Part shown: positions 22,761 to 31,980 of the stretch, piece after piece
Numbering within the stretch: the first letter of the stretch is position 1
Layout of the letters: every line of letters begins with the position of its first letter
DNA from: Scandinavium sp036271055
Lineage (GTDB): Bacteria; Pseudomonadota; Gammaproteobacteria; Enterobacterales; Enterobacteriaceae
NCBI RefSeq assembly: GCF_036271055.1
Contig: NZ_DATBBJ010000070.1
Span: forward strand, 182,858 to 246,857
Reading direction: 5' to 3'
Length of the DNA: 64,000 nucleotides
The notes under the pieces: model-generated
The model's database searches: none
Told to the model about the DNA's origin: nothing
The model's input: only the letters and a program-made list of their open reading frames with translations
Made by a program: the position numbers and the translations under genes

Positions 22761-25070
22761 ATGTCAGCAGCAGACGCCACTACATCATTATCTGGGCAGA
22801 TATCCCTTCGGTTTATTGAGCTTTGCCAGTTCCGCCGACTTGGTAAGGTCCAGCTTGAGATTGATCCTAAGACTACTATTCTCGTCGGTGCTAATAATAG
22901 CGGCAAAACATCAATTCTGGCGGCGCTACGCCACTTCCTCGCAGATGGCTCATCATTTGGTGCTTTCGACATCAGTGTTTCTCAATGGCCAAAATTGCGG
23001 GAACTTGGAAGAGCTTGGGACGCATTAGAAGAAGACCCATCTACGTCTGGCGCATCCGAAGGTGAATGGGAAGAGCAACTCGGAACCTTACTTTCGGCGA
23101 TGCCAACGCTAGATCTATGGTTCGATGCTAAGGCCGGTATGTTCCACTATGTCTCCCCGTTCTTGTCAAAATTCAGTTGGAAGGGGGGTGGGGTAGGTGT
23201 CCGATTGCGTCTGGAACCTGCTACGAACATTGAGGAGCTGAAGCAGTTGGCTTGGAAGTATCACCTGACGAGAATACCTGTGAAGGATATGGGAAAGGAT
23301 TCGCTTGCGTGGCCGATTGATCTTCTTGATTTTTGGCTGCGAGAACCTTCTCAACTAGGCCAAGTTCGGGCCTATAAGTTAGATGCCGATAACAACCCTT
23401 TGGACGGAATAAAGACCTACGTTAGCCAGGTACTGGATGCTGACTCTAGCCCAATTGATCGTAAGCACCTGCAGAAACTTATAAAAGTAGACTTTGTGGC
23501 TGCACAGCGTGGCCTTGGTAGTGAGGAAGCTGATTCCCGATCTGCTTCTGGCCCCCATCGCATAGGTTTATTCTCCAACCAGCTTCTCAAATTTGCTCGA
23601 CAGCACCTAAATGTGGCTGCAACAGGTCATGGGCACCGAGCTGACCTCATAAAAGCTGTTGCTGAGGCGCAGCAGGAACTAGATAAAAAGATCCATGAGG
23701 CTATCGGACCTTCGGTAGAAGAGGTTAAAGAGCTTGGGTACCCAGGCTTGCATGATCCCCAAGAGATTCGTTTCCGAACGCGCATACAGACAGCTGATTT
23801 ACTCGACCATGGAACCGCTGTTCAATACAGCATGCAGAAGGATTCGTTAGAAGAGCTTCTCCCGGAATATTCCATTGGTCTCGGTTATCAGAATTTACAA
23901 TCGCTTAGTTACCAACTTGTTTCTTTCAAAGCTGCTCGCCTAAATCCTGAAAAGGGCGCTCCAGTACCTGTTCACCTGGTTATGATTGAGGAGCCCGAGG
24001 CTCATTTGCACGTCCAGGTACAACGTATATTTCCTGGCAAGGCACATAAGTTAATAAGCCCTAACGGTAGCGATGAGTTAGGACTTAAAAGCCAATTGAT
24101 TATCAGTACTCATTCTAGCCATCTAGCACATGCTGAGAATTTTGACCGGCTACGATATGTTCGCCGCATTGCTAAGAGTGATGAACAAACCATGCCTACC
24201 ACTGAGGTGGTCAATCTTGGGCAAGTTTTTGGTGATGATAAAACGACTCGTCAATTCGCTGAGCGTTATTTTCGCGTTCAGCACACAGATCTTTTATTCG
24301 CCAATGCTGCAATCTTTGTCGAGGGGGTTGCTGAGCGTATGCTGTTGCCTCTTTTCATTGAAAGAGATTTTGCAATACTCAACAGCCGCTATCTGTCCTT
24401 CCTTGATATTGGTGGTAGCCATGCTCATCGGCTAAGGTCTCTCGTTGAAAGACTCCGTATTCCAACTGTAATTATTACTGATATCGATCCAGTCGAAGAA
24501 AGACCTGGTAAGCCTAAAAAAAATGGGGAACCGACTACAACCTTGGTTGCGGTAGCTAATACAGGACAATCCGGCCTGCAATGTGGGAACCCGACTCTTC
24601 GCGGATGGCACCCTAAGCTGCAACAGCTTGAGGATTTCAAGAACCCAAAAGATGAGCATCTTGTCTGGAACGAAATTGCCGAATGTTTTGTACGTTTCGC
24701 ATGGCAGTTGCCTGTAGCCGAAGCTGATAGCCAGTGGCCCAGCACTTTTGAGGATTCGCTTATCCTAAGGAATATTCCCTGGTTTAAGGAGTTGATGAAT
24801 GAAAAGGTCGATGAAGAAGGCAAGCAAATCACGCCGCCGAAAGGCGCGCTGGGCTCAGTAGCAAGACAGGTTGCTGAAAATGATAATATTCCAGAACTGC
24901 TCGCGGCTCTGCACAAATTAATGCATGGATCATTTAATAAAGGAGACTTTGCAGCAAGCATCTTTGAAATGGTCGCTGCGGAAGAACCGATTGTCTGTCC
25001 TAAATATATCGAGGATGCATTGGAATGGCTCCAGACACAGCTTGAGCCAAGCAAGGAGGTGATGCCATGA
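22761..25070 (+). CDS. OLD-family ATPase-TOPRIM nuclease (GajA-like)
   Basis: The 769-residue protein starts at an ATG with AGAGGAG six bases upstream; an ATG 39 codons earlier lacks one. It has an N-terminal ABC-type ATPase with Walker A GANNSGKTS (residues 43-51) and MIEEPEAHLH as Walker B near 408, then a TOPRIM nuclease: IFVEGVAERMLLPLF near 518, LDIGGSHAHR and IITDIDPVEE near 574. This is the OLD class paired with a UvrD helicase, as in Gabija, where GajA nicks DNA when nucleotides fall. It is clearly longer than classic GajA. It overlaps the helicase gene by four bases. Confidence 0.9.
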   Translation: MSAADATTSLSGQISLRFIELCQFRRLGKVQLEIDPKTTILVGANNSGKTSILAALRHFLADGSSFGAFDISVSQWPKLRELGRAWDALEEDPSTSGASEGEWEEQLGTLLSAMPTLDLWFDAKAGMFHYVSPFLSKFSWKGGGVGVRLRLEPATNIEELKQLAWKYHLTRIPVKDMGKDSLAWPIDLLDFWLREPSQLGQVRAYKLDADNNPLDGIKTYVSQVLDADSSPIDRKHLQKLIKVDFVAAQRGLGSEEADSRSASGPHRIGLFSNQLLKFARQHLNVAATGHGHRADLIKAVAEAQQELDKKIHEAIGPSVEEVKELGYPGLHDPQEIRFRTRIQTADLLDHGTAVQYSMQKDSLEELLPEYSIGLGYQNLQSLSYQLVSFKAARLNPEKGAPVPVHLVMIEEPEAHLHVQVQRIFPGKAHKLISPNGSDELGLKSQLIISTHSSHLAHAENFDRLRYVRRIAKSDEQTMPTTEVVNLGQVFGDDKTTRQFAERYFRVQHTDLLFANAAIFVEGVAERMLLPLFIERDFAILNSRYLSFLDIGGSHAHRLRSLVERLRIPTVIITDIDPVEERPGKPKKNGEPTTTLVAVANTGQSGLQCGNPTLRGWHPKLQQLEDFKNPKDEHLVWNEIAECFVRFAWQLPVAEADSQWPSTFEDSLILRNIPWFKELMNEKVDEEGKQITPPKGALGSVARQVAENDNIPELLAALHKLMHGSFNKGDFAASIFEMVAAEEPIVCPKYIEDALEWLQTQLEPSKEVMP

Positions 25071-27016
25071 CTAATTCACCAACCCTTGACGGCAATGATC
25101 GCGATGCAGGGGTAGTAGAAGAGATTTGCGGCTACCTTACAGACATTCCACCTCGTAACTACTTCCTTTTTGCGGGGGCTGGTTCTGGTAAAACACGAAC
25201 ATTGGTGGAAGTTTTACGTCGCCTTACTGGTGTGACCGAGCATGAGAAGGGGGGACAATTGGCACGGTCCCTGAAGATGTATGGGCGTTCGATTAGAGTT
25301 GTGACCTACACCAAGAATGCTGTCTCTGTAATCAACGGACGTCTTGGAGACAATAATTTAGTCAGTGTGTCTACCATCCATTCGTTTTGCTGGGAATTGA
25401 TTAACGGGTTTAACGATGACATCCGTGAGGCTCTTATTGCATTAAAAGAAGCGCAACTTGCTAGAGACACTGCAGAGGCGGAAGCAAAACCGAGAGGTAT
25501 AACTCCAGCTAAACAACGCGCTCTCGACGAAATTATAGATGAAATCGAAATTCTGCGAGCGACAGAAGTATTCATATACCATCCCGACCGAAATACATAT
25601 GGTCCTGGTGCTCTACCACACAATTACGTACTGGACGCGACTGCGTGGTTGCTTCGGAATAAACCGACACTTCAAAGCATTCTCAAAGATCGACATCCAA
25701 TCATACTTATTGATGAGTCGCAGGACACGATGAAAGGTGTACTGGACTCCTTGATGTTACTTGCCGAAAAGCGGGAGCGAGATTTGACTCTTGGTTTGCT
25801 GGGAGATCATCGACAACGAATTTATACAGATGGTCATGCGGATCTTCCAAGCATTGTTCCTGAAAACTGGGCAACGCCTGAGTTACAAATGAATCATCGT
25901 AGTCAGCGACGGATAGTCACACTGATTAATAAAATCTGGGAAACTGAACTGGAAGGTAGGACGCAACCAACAAAGGGTTCAGCACAACATCCCCGAACGG
26001 AAAAAGCTGGTGGAACGGTTCGGCTCTTCTTGGGGGATACATCACGAAGTCCAGAAGATAAAGTGCTTAGTGAACGCTGGTGCGCTGAGCGAATGTTTGA
26101 AATTAGTGGTTTAGCAGATTGGAATCAAGGGCAATATCAGTTGCTTGCGCTTGAGCATAAGCTTGTTGCCACTCGTGGCTCGTTTCTTCATGTTTATGAG
26201 GCAATGGTTCTGTTAGATCCTCATGCAGCAGCGCCATCTGGCAGTGGTGATAATAAGGGGCCTTCATCTGTACAAACATTGCTTAATGAACTTGCACACT
26301 TGGAAGCCTGTATAAGCAATGACGGGATTGTGAATGAGTTCATGGCAACTGAGGTTTTTAGACGATATGGCAGGTTAGACAATATTCCTGAAGACTATGA
26401 AGCAAGAGCCGCACGTACTGACGAAATACTCAAGGCGGTAAATATTTTTGCGGCGGCTTGCGCTAAACCAGAGTCAACGGTTGCTGATGTGTTAGCGCCA
26501 GTCTTGTGTGCAAGCTTGTTCGAGGTAGATCATCGCCTTCAGGAGGCTTATGCCGATAAGTCACCAACTCCCCCAGCTCCTGAACGAGGTGAGGATGAGT
26601 CAAAACAAACAAGAATGCGCCGTGGATGGTGTGCACTGTTTGCTGCTCCATGGAAACAACTTAAGTGCTATCGGAATTACCTTGCTGGGATTTCAGAGCT
26701 TGCAACACATCAGGTAGTTAAAGGCTCTGAGTTCAAGCACGTCATGGTTGTAATGGATGATGAGCTTGCCGGAGGGTTCCTCATTAAATACGACAAGATT
26801 TTTGGCGGTATGGAGCTAAGTAAACGGGACAAAGATAATGCTGAAGCTGGCAAAGAGACAACCATCGACCGGACTTTACGTCTACTGTACGTAACTTGCA
26901 GCCGTGCGCAAGAATCGCTCGCCTTAGTGCTTTGGTCGTCCGATCCAACTGCAGCAATGGCTCGAATCGAGGAAAGTCAGTGGTTTGAAGAAGGCGAGGT
27001 ACAGATCATCCCATAG
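25067..27016 (+). CDS. UvrD/Rep-type superfamily 1 helicase (GajB-like)
   Basis: The 649-residue protein keeps all main SF1 motifs: motif I AGAGSGKTRT (36-45), Ia VVTYTKNA, motif II ILIDESQD near 212-219, III LLGDHRQRIY, IV MNHRSQR, V HQVVKGSEFKHVMVV and VI RLLYVTCSRAQESL near 604-617, so it should be an active helicase/ATPase. The ATG overlaps the OLD stop (ATGA), so they are translated together and likely form one complex. In Gabija, GajB is activated by DNA ends from GajA cleavage. It is longer than typical GajB (about 490 residues) because of an insert between motifs IV and V. Confidence 0.9.
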   Translation: MTNSPTLDGNDRDAGVVEEICGYLTDIPPRNYFLFAGAGSGKTRTLVEVLRRLTGVTEHEKGGQLARSLKMYGRSIRVVTYTKNAVSVINGRLGDNNLVSVSTIHSFCWELINGFNDDIREALIALKEAQLARDTAEAEAKPRGITPAKQRALDEIIDEIEILRATEVFIYHPDRNTYGPGALPHNYVLDATAWLLRNKPTLQSILKDRHPIILIDESQDTMKGVLDSLMLLAEKRERDLTLGLLGDHRQRIYTDGHADLPSIVPENWATPELQMNHRSQRRIVTLINKIWETELEGRTQPTKGSAQHPRTEKAGGTVRLFLGDTSRSPEDKVLSERWCAERMFEISGLADWNQGQYQLLALEHKLVATRGSFLHVYEAMVLLDPHAAAPSGSGDNKGPSSVQTLLNELAHLEACISNDGIVNEFMATEVFRRYGRLDNIPEDYEARAARTDEILKAVNIFAAACAKPESTVADVLAPVLCASLFEVDHRLQEAYADKSPTPPAPERGEDESKQTRMRRGWCALFAAPWKQLKCYRNYLAGISELATHQVVKGSEFKHVMVVMDDELAGGFLIKYDKIFGGMELSKRDKDNAEAGKETTIDRTLRLLYVTCSRAQESLALVLWSSDPTAAMARIEESQWFEEGEVQIIP

Positions 27017-27249
27017 CATCGCTTAATCACATTCACAATGTCATTCAGTTTTTAGGTCGTCGGTGTTGCTGATGAATGTTAATATTACTCTAAATTTTCA
27101 GTGCATTGTTTGTATCGGTTATTAAATGTTAAGGCTATGCCTTTCCCAACTGATGACCTGCACTTCAATCGGCGTGACGACATAGCTCATGTGGTACGTT
27201 TTAGCCGCATCGTCAATAGCTAGATACACAATAGAGAGAAAAAATTTCA

Positions 27250-29379
27250 GTGTCCAGACTGACTGATTTGCTTGCCAAAGCAAAAGCTAAAGATCCGGCA
27301 TTAGGGGCTGAACTAGATCGAGAGTTCAAAATTTTGTCGTCGCGCCTCCCCTTCGGGCTGAACTTCGAGCGACATAGCCCTGAAGCTGTTGAGTTACCAT
27401 TACGACCTGTCCGAAAAGGTGACAAGGTGCGTATTCTGCCGGAGCGCGGATCGATCAAGAAAGGTGATCAGCGGCTTTGGCAGGTAAAGACTATTAACAG
27501 GGCCAACAAGACGGCATTATTAGAACTTTTGGATACTGCCGAAGCCGAAACTAAGGCTGTAGGGCTGGGTTTTCTGGTAGTGGTAGCTGAGTTTCGCGAT
27601 ACTATCTATCCGGGACTAATTAGTACCGGCAAAGTGCTCCGAGGTGGCCATAAGCCATGCCATACAATCATCAATGGTGAGAACTATCACGTTCTCAAAG
27701 CATTAACCTACACTCATCGCGGCAAGGTAAATGCGATCTACATTGACCCACCATACAACACAGGGGCAAAGGACTGGAAGTACAACAACGATTATGTTGC
27801 TGGTGATGATCTGTATCGGCATAGTAAATGGCTCGCGATGATGGAGCGTCGCCTTTTATTAGCTAAAGAGCTATTGAATCCTGCGGATTCAGTGCTGATT
27901 GCAACCATTGACGAAAAAGAGTACTTGAGGCTCGGGTTGCTTTTGGAACAGGTGTTTCCTGAAGCACAAATAGAAATGGTTACAAGCATTATCAGTGCAA
28001 AGGGTGTAGCGCGGGTTGGCCAGTTCTCTCGGGTTGAGGAATTCATTTATTTCGTAAGGTTGGGGGGCTCCAGCGTCCAGCTTGGCGAACAGAATATGCT
28101 AGATGATTCTCGCTCAGCCGCTGCACAAATCGGGCGTGATATTGATTGGCTTGGGCTTCGCCGCCGCGAACCGACTGCCAAGCGAGGTGCTCGTCCAAAT
28201 CAGTTTTACCCTATATTTATTGACGAAGTATCAGGCTTTATTGATTCTATTGGTGAACCACTCACTGATGATGTGGATCGCATGACGGTACAGCCTCCAA
28301 AAGGAACAATTCCCATCTGGCCTTTAAGACCGAAAGGCGGCGAAGGACTTTGGGGCATTACTCCTGAAACAGCCAAAAAATATCTTCAGAATGGCTTTAT
28401 ACGTGCACGAAACTACAAGCCGGAAAGCGGACAGGTTGCAATTCATTATTTGCCAAGTGGTACTGTCGATGCTATTCGGGATGGACGAATTGATATCATT
28501 GGGCATGATCCAGATGGCGCTGTACGGGCGGTCCATCGAGAGCGTAAGGGAGTAATTCCTAAGCGAGTGTGGAACATGGCCTCTCACAATGCAGAGAATG
28601 GCGGATCGTTGATTTTATCCAAATTAATTCCTGAACGCCGTTTTCCTTTCCCAAAATCTCTGTATGCAGTTGAAGATGCTCTCAGATTCTTTGTTGCCGA
28701 CAAGCCTGAAGCTGTGGTTGTGGACTTTTTCTCTGGCTCTGGAACTACAGTACACGCCGTTATGCGTTTGAACCGGCAGGACGGAGGTCGTCGCCAGTGC
28801 ATAAGTATTACCAACAATGAAGTTAGCGCGGATGAACAAAAAAAGCTTCGAGAGTTAGGTTTAAGGCCGGGTGACCAAGAGTGGGAAAAATGGGGCATCT
28901 GTGATCACATTACCAAGCCTCGTGTTGCTGCTGCTATTACGGGTAGAACCCCAGATGGTGAACTGATAAAAGGGGACTATAAATTTACTGATGAATTCCC
29001 GATGTCTGAAGGCTTTGAGGAAAATGCTGAGTTTTTCACGCTTACCTACGAAACCCCGGTATCTATAAGTTATAACTTGGCATTTAATCGGATCGCGCCG
29101 CTGCTATGGCTTCGTGCTGGTGCTAAGGGAATTCTTATAGACAAACTGCCGGATGATGGTTGGGCTATAGCTGATACTTATGGATTGCTAAGCAATGTTG
29201 ACGCTGCTACACCGTTTATCAGGGCTTTGTGTGGGAGAACCGAATTAATCATTGCCTATATCGTTACTAACGATGACCGTCGCTTTCAGGCGATTGCTAA
29301 ACGTTTGCCAGATAGCGTCGAGGCAGTCCGCCTTTATGAATCGTATCTCACCAATTTTAGCTTCACCAATGGGGAATAA
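27250..29379 (+). CDS. Site-specific DNA methyltransferase, type III Mod-like (beta class)
   Basis: The 709-residue protein starts at GTG with AGAGAG upstream. The catalytic motif YIDPPYNTG is at 164-172 (DPPY, amino methylation of adenine or cytosine), and the AdoMet motif VVDFFSGSGTT follows near 490, the beta-class order of type III Mod subunits. The middle region between them would be target recognition. An N-terminal SH3-like region (PVRKGDKVRILPERG) precedes. The restriction helicase follows after three bases. A 233-base gap separates it from the UvrD gene, so it may have its own promoter. Confidence 0.9.
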   Translation: MSRLTDLLAKAKAKDPALGAELDREFKILSSRLPFGLNFERHSPEAVELPLRPVRKGDKVRILPERGSIKKGDQRLWQVKTINRANKTALLELLDTAEAETKAVGLGFLVVVAEFRDTIYPGLISTGKVLRGGHKPCHTIINGENYHVLKALTYTHRGKVNAIYIDPPYNTGAKDWKYNNDYVAGDDLYRHSKWLAMMERRLLLAKELLNPADSVLIATIDEKEYLRLGLLLEQVFPEAQIEMVTSIISAKGVARVGQFSRVEEFIYFVRLGGSSVQLGEQNMLDDSRSAAAQIGRDIDWLGLRRREPTAKRGARPNQFYPIFIDEVSGFIDSIGEPLTDDVDRMTVQPPKGTIPIWPLRPKGGEGLWGITPETAKKYLQNGFIRARNYKPESGQVAIHYLPSGTVDAIRDGRIDIIGHDPDGAVRAVHRERKGVIPKRVWNMASHNAENGGSLILSKLIPERRFPFPKSLYAVEDALRFFVADKPEAVVVDFFSGSGTTVHAVMRLNRQDGGRRQCISITNNEVSADEQKKLRELGLRPGDQEWEKWGICDHITKPRVAAAITGRTPDGELIKGDYKFTDEFPMSEGFEENAEFFTLTYETPVSISYNLAFNRIAPLLWLRAGAKGILIDKLPDDGWAIADTYGLLSNVDAATPFIRALCGRTELIIAYIVTNDDRRFQAIAKRLPDSVEAVRLYESYLTNFSFTNGE

Positions 29380-29382
29380 CGG

Positions 29383-31980
29383 ATGAAGTTCACCCTCAAA
29401 GATTATCAACGCGACGCAGTCCGTGAATCCTTAAATAATTTGGGCAAAGCTCGCCGATTATGGCATAGCGAATTCGACAGGACCGCATTCTCACTAACTG
29501 CCGTAACCGGTGCAGGTAAGACAGTCATGGCTGCTGCTACGTTTGAAGCGCTGTTTCACGGCGACGATGAGTTCAGTTTTGACGCTGATCCCGGCGCAGT
29601 AGTTATTTGGTTCAGTGATGACCCTTCTTTGAATGAGCAGACTCGTTTTCGCTTTATCGAAGCCAGCGATCGTATAAATTACACAGATCTCGTGGTAGTT
29701 GAAAATACATTCAATAGACCTAAGTTTCAGCCGGGGAAAATCTATTTTCTCAACACCCAGAAGTTGAGTAAGAACAGCTTGTTGGTTCGAGGTCATGACC
29801 CTGCAGAAATGGCTGCCAAGTTAGATGAAACGTTCCCTGAAATGCGACCAGACCTGCGGGCATACACGATTTGGGACACAATCCAGAATACTATTGAAGA
29901 CCCAGATTTGACGCTCTACTTGGTACTGGATGAGGCGCATCGTGGTATGGGCGCACAGACCACTGCCAGCCAGAATGCCAAAAGTACTATCGTCCAACGG
30001 CTTATCAATGGTGTAGGTAGCGTACCCGGTATTCCAGCGGTATGGGGTATTTCAGCTACAGTGGAGCGGTTCAACAAGGCGATTGAGTCGGCTGGAAAGC
30101 ATATTAAGCTGCCTAATGTGGAAGTAGATGCGGCGAAAGTACAGGAGTCTGGACTTATCAAAGATACCATCTTGCTTGATATCCCTGACAATATTGGCGA
30201 TTTCGATACCGTACTGGTGCGTCGTGCGACCGATAAATTGAAGGAGTCCAGCCTTGCCTGGAGCACATACTCCAAGCAACAGCAGGAAGCGTATATTGTT
30301 GTTCCTTTGATGGTCTTGCAAGTACCGAATACACCTGACCCAGATGAGATCGGGAGGGCATTGGATACTATCTTTGAGCGTTATCCCGAGCTGTCTCCTG
30401 CCTGTGTGGCACATGTTTTCGGGGAGCATACCACACAGCGATTTGGTAACCGTGACGTGCCCTACATAGAGCCGCAACGGGTTGAAGAATCAACGTGGGT
30501 GCGGGTATTAATTGCTAAGGACGCTATAAGTACTGGATGGGACTGTCCACGTGCCGAGGTTATGATTTCTTTCCGCGCAGCCAGCGACAAGACTCACATC
30601 ACACAGTTATTGGGGCGTCTTGTACGTTCGCCTCTTGCTCGTCGTATCCCAGGTAATGATCGCTTGAACGCTGTAGATTGTCTATTGCCAAAGTTCAATC
30701 GTAAGGCTGTGGAGCAGGTAGTTGATGAATTGACGACCGGTAGTGAAGCGGCAACGCCAGGGCGCGTCTTGACAGATTACATTGAAGTGCTGCCGAATCC
30801 TGCTGTTTCATCTACCGTGTGGGATGCATTTGAAATTTTACCGTCGCAAACGCGCCCCCAGCGTGGTGCTAAGCCAGCGGTCAGGTTGACGGCGTTAGCT
30901 CATGAATTGGCGTCCGACGATATTTTATCCGGTGCAGGAAAGCTAGCTCATGCCGCAATGCATACCGTTCTGGATAAGTTTCAGTACGAAAATGAGGACA
31001 AAATTAAGATCAAGCGGAAGTCTGTATTGGTTGTAGATGGCAAGACAGTGAAGGCAGATATGCTAGGGCAGGGGCGTAGCCTGGAACAATTCTGGGAAGA
31101 TGCTGATGTGGCTGTGATCGATGATGCATACCGCCGAGCTGCACGTATCTTTAGCCCAGCTATTGCCCATTCGTATGTTGATCATTTGGCTAGTCAGGTA
31201 GCCGATCGCAAAAATGATCCAGAAGAATTTCTAGAAGCAATTATTGAAGGACGTGTAACAGTTGCTGGTTTGGGACTGGTGATGGAAGTAGAGGCTTATT
31301 TCGATACCGAGGCCGAAAAGCTTGCGAGGAATTGGCTGTCAAAATATGACCAACAGATTAAGACGCTAAGCGATGATCGTAGGGAATCCTATCGACAGAT
31401 CATCGAAATGAGTACAGAGCCACAGGATGTTGGATTGCTGAAGCCTGAGGCCCGTTATGAGGCGACTAAGGCGAACGAAAATGGAAATGTGAAAGTGCTG
31501 CCTGTTTGGGATAACCACTTGTTATGTGGGCTCGATAGAAAATACCCAGCTGAGCTGAATGAATGGGAGCGAACGGTTGTTGAGACTGAGTCCGGAAGAG
31601 CTGAATTCTGTTACTGGTATCGTAATCCGCAGCAGCCAGGACAATCTTCGCTTGGTATTGCCTACGAAAAAGCCGGGCAATATGGGATTGTTCGCCCTGA
31701 TTTCCTGTTTTTTTCCGAACAAGATGGCTCTCTCGTTGTAGACCTGGTTGACCCGCATGGACTGTACTTGAGTGATGCGCTTGCTAAGTTACAAGGTTTG
31801 GCGCTTTACGCCGCAAGCCATCCCAAGGTGTATAGACGGATTGAGTCCATTGCTCAGGTGAAAAACAACGGAAAATTACGTGTCCTCAACTTGAAGCGGC
31901 AGGAAGTACAAGACTCAATTGCTGCCGCTCAAGATGCTGAGGCTTTATTCAGTAGCGGGCTTGCAGATGACTATATATGA
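29383..31980 (+). CDS. Type III restriction-like DEAD/DEAH helicase-nuclease
   Basis: The 865-residue protein has an SF2 helicase core: Walker A VTGAGKTVMA (41-50), DEAH box VLDEAHRGMG near 184, GISATVERF, and motif VI-type THITQLLGRLVRSPLAR near 406. A C-terminal domain near 768-800 contains RPDFLFF and then VVDLVDPHG with a downstream PD-x-K-like helix (DALAKLQGLA), in the place where Res subunits carry the PD-(D/E)xK nuclease, but the usual E-x-K is not present. Together with Mod it would cut DNA lacking the Mod mark. Its last 14 bases overlap the RES gene. Confidence 0.88.
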   Translation: MKFTLKDYQRDAVRESLNNLGKARRLWHSEFDRTAFSLTAVTGAGKTVMAAATFEALFHGDDEFSFDADPGAVVIWFSDDPSLNEQTRFRFIEASDRINYTDLVVVENTFNRPKFQPGKIYFLNTQKLSKNSLLVRGHDPAEMAAKLDETFPEMRPDLRAYTIWDTIQNTIEDPDLTLYLVLDEAHRGMGAQTTASQNAKSTIVQRLINGVGSVPGIPAVWGISATVERFNKAIESAGKHIKLPNVEVDAAKVQESGLIKDTILLDIPDNIGDFDTVLVRRATDKLKESSLAWSTYSKQQQEAYIVVPLMVLQVPNTPDPDEIGRALDTIFERYPELSPACVAHVFGEHTTQRFGNRDVPYIEPQRVEESTWVRVLIAKDAISTGWDCPRAEVMISFRAASDKTHITQLLGRLVRSPLARRIPGNDRLNAVDCLLPKFNRKAVEQVVDELTTGSEAATPGRVLTDYIEVLPNPAVSSTVWDAFEILPSQTRPQRGAKPAVRLTALAHELASDDILSGAGKLAHAAMHTVLDKFQYENEDKIKIKRKSVLVVDGKTVKADMLGQGRSLEQFWEDADVAVIDDAYRRAARIFSPAIAHSYVDHLASQVADRKNDPEEFLEAIIEGRVTVAGLGLVMEVEAYFDTEAEKLARNWLSKYDQQIKTLSDDRRESYRQIIEMSTEPQDVGLLKPEARYEATKANENGNVKVLPVWDNHLLCGLDRKYPAELNEWERTVVETESGRAEFCYWYRNPQQPGQSSLGIAYEKAGQYGIVRPDFLFFSEQDGSLVVDLVDPHGLYLSDALAKLQGLALYAASHPKVYRRIESIAQVKNNGKLRVLNLKRQEVQDSIAAAQDAEALFSSGLADDYI

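Noticed and set aside
27137..27223. 28-codon frame beginning MPFPTDDLHFNRRDD just before the Mod gene
   Set aside because: Ribosome-site spacing is poor and the length is too short to judge; it may be a fragment or leader, but nothing supports it.
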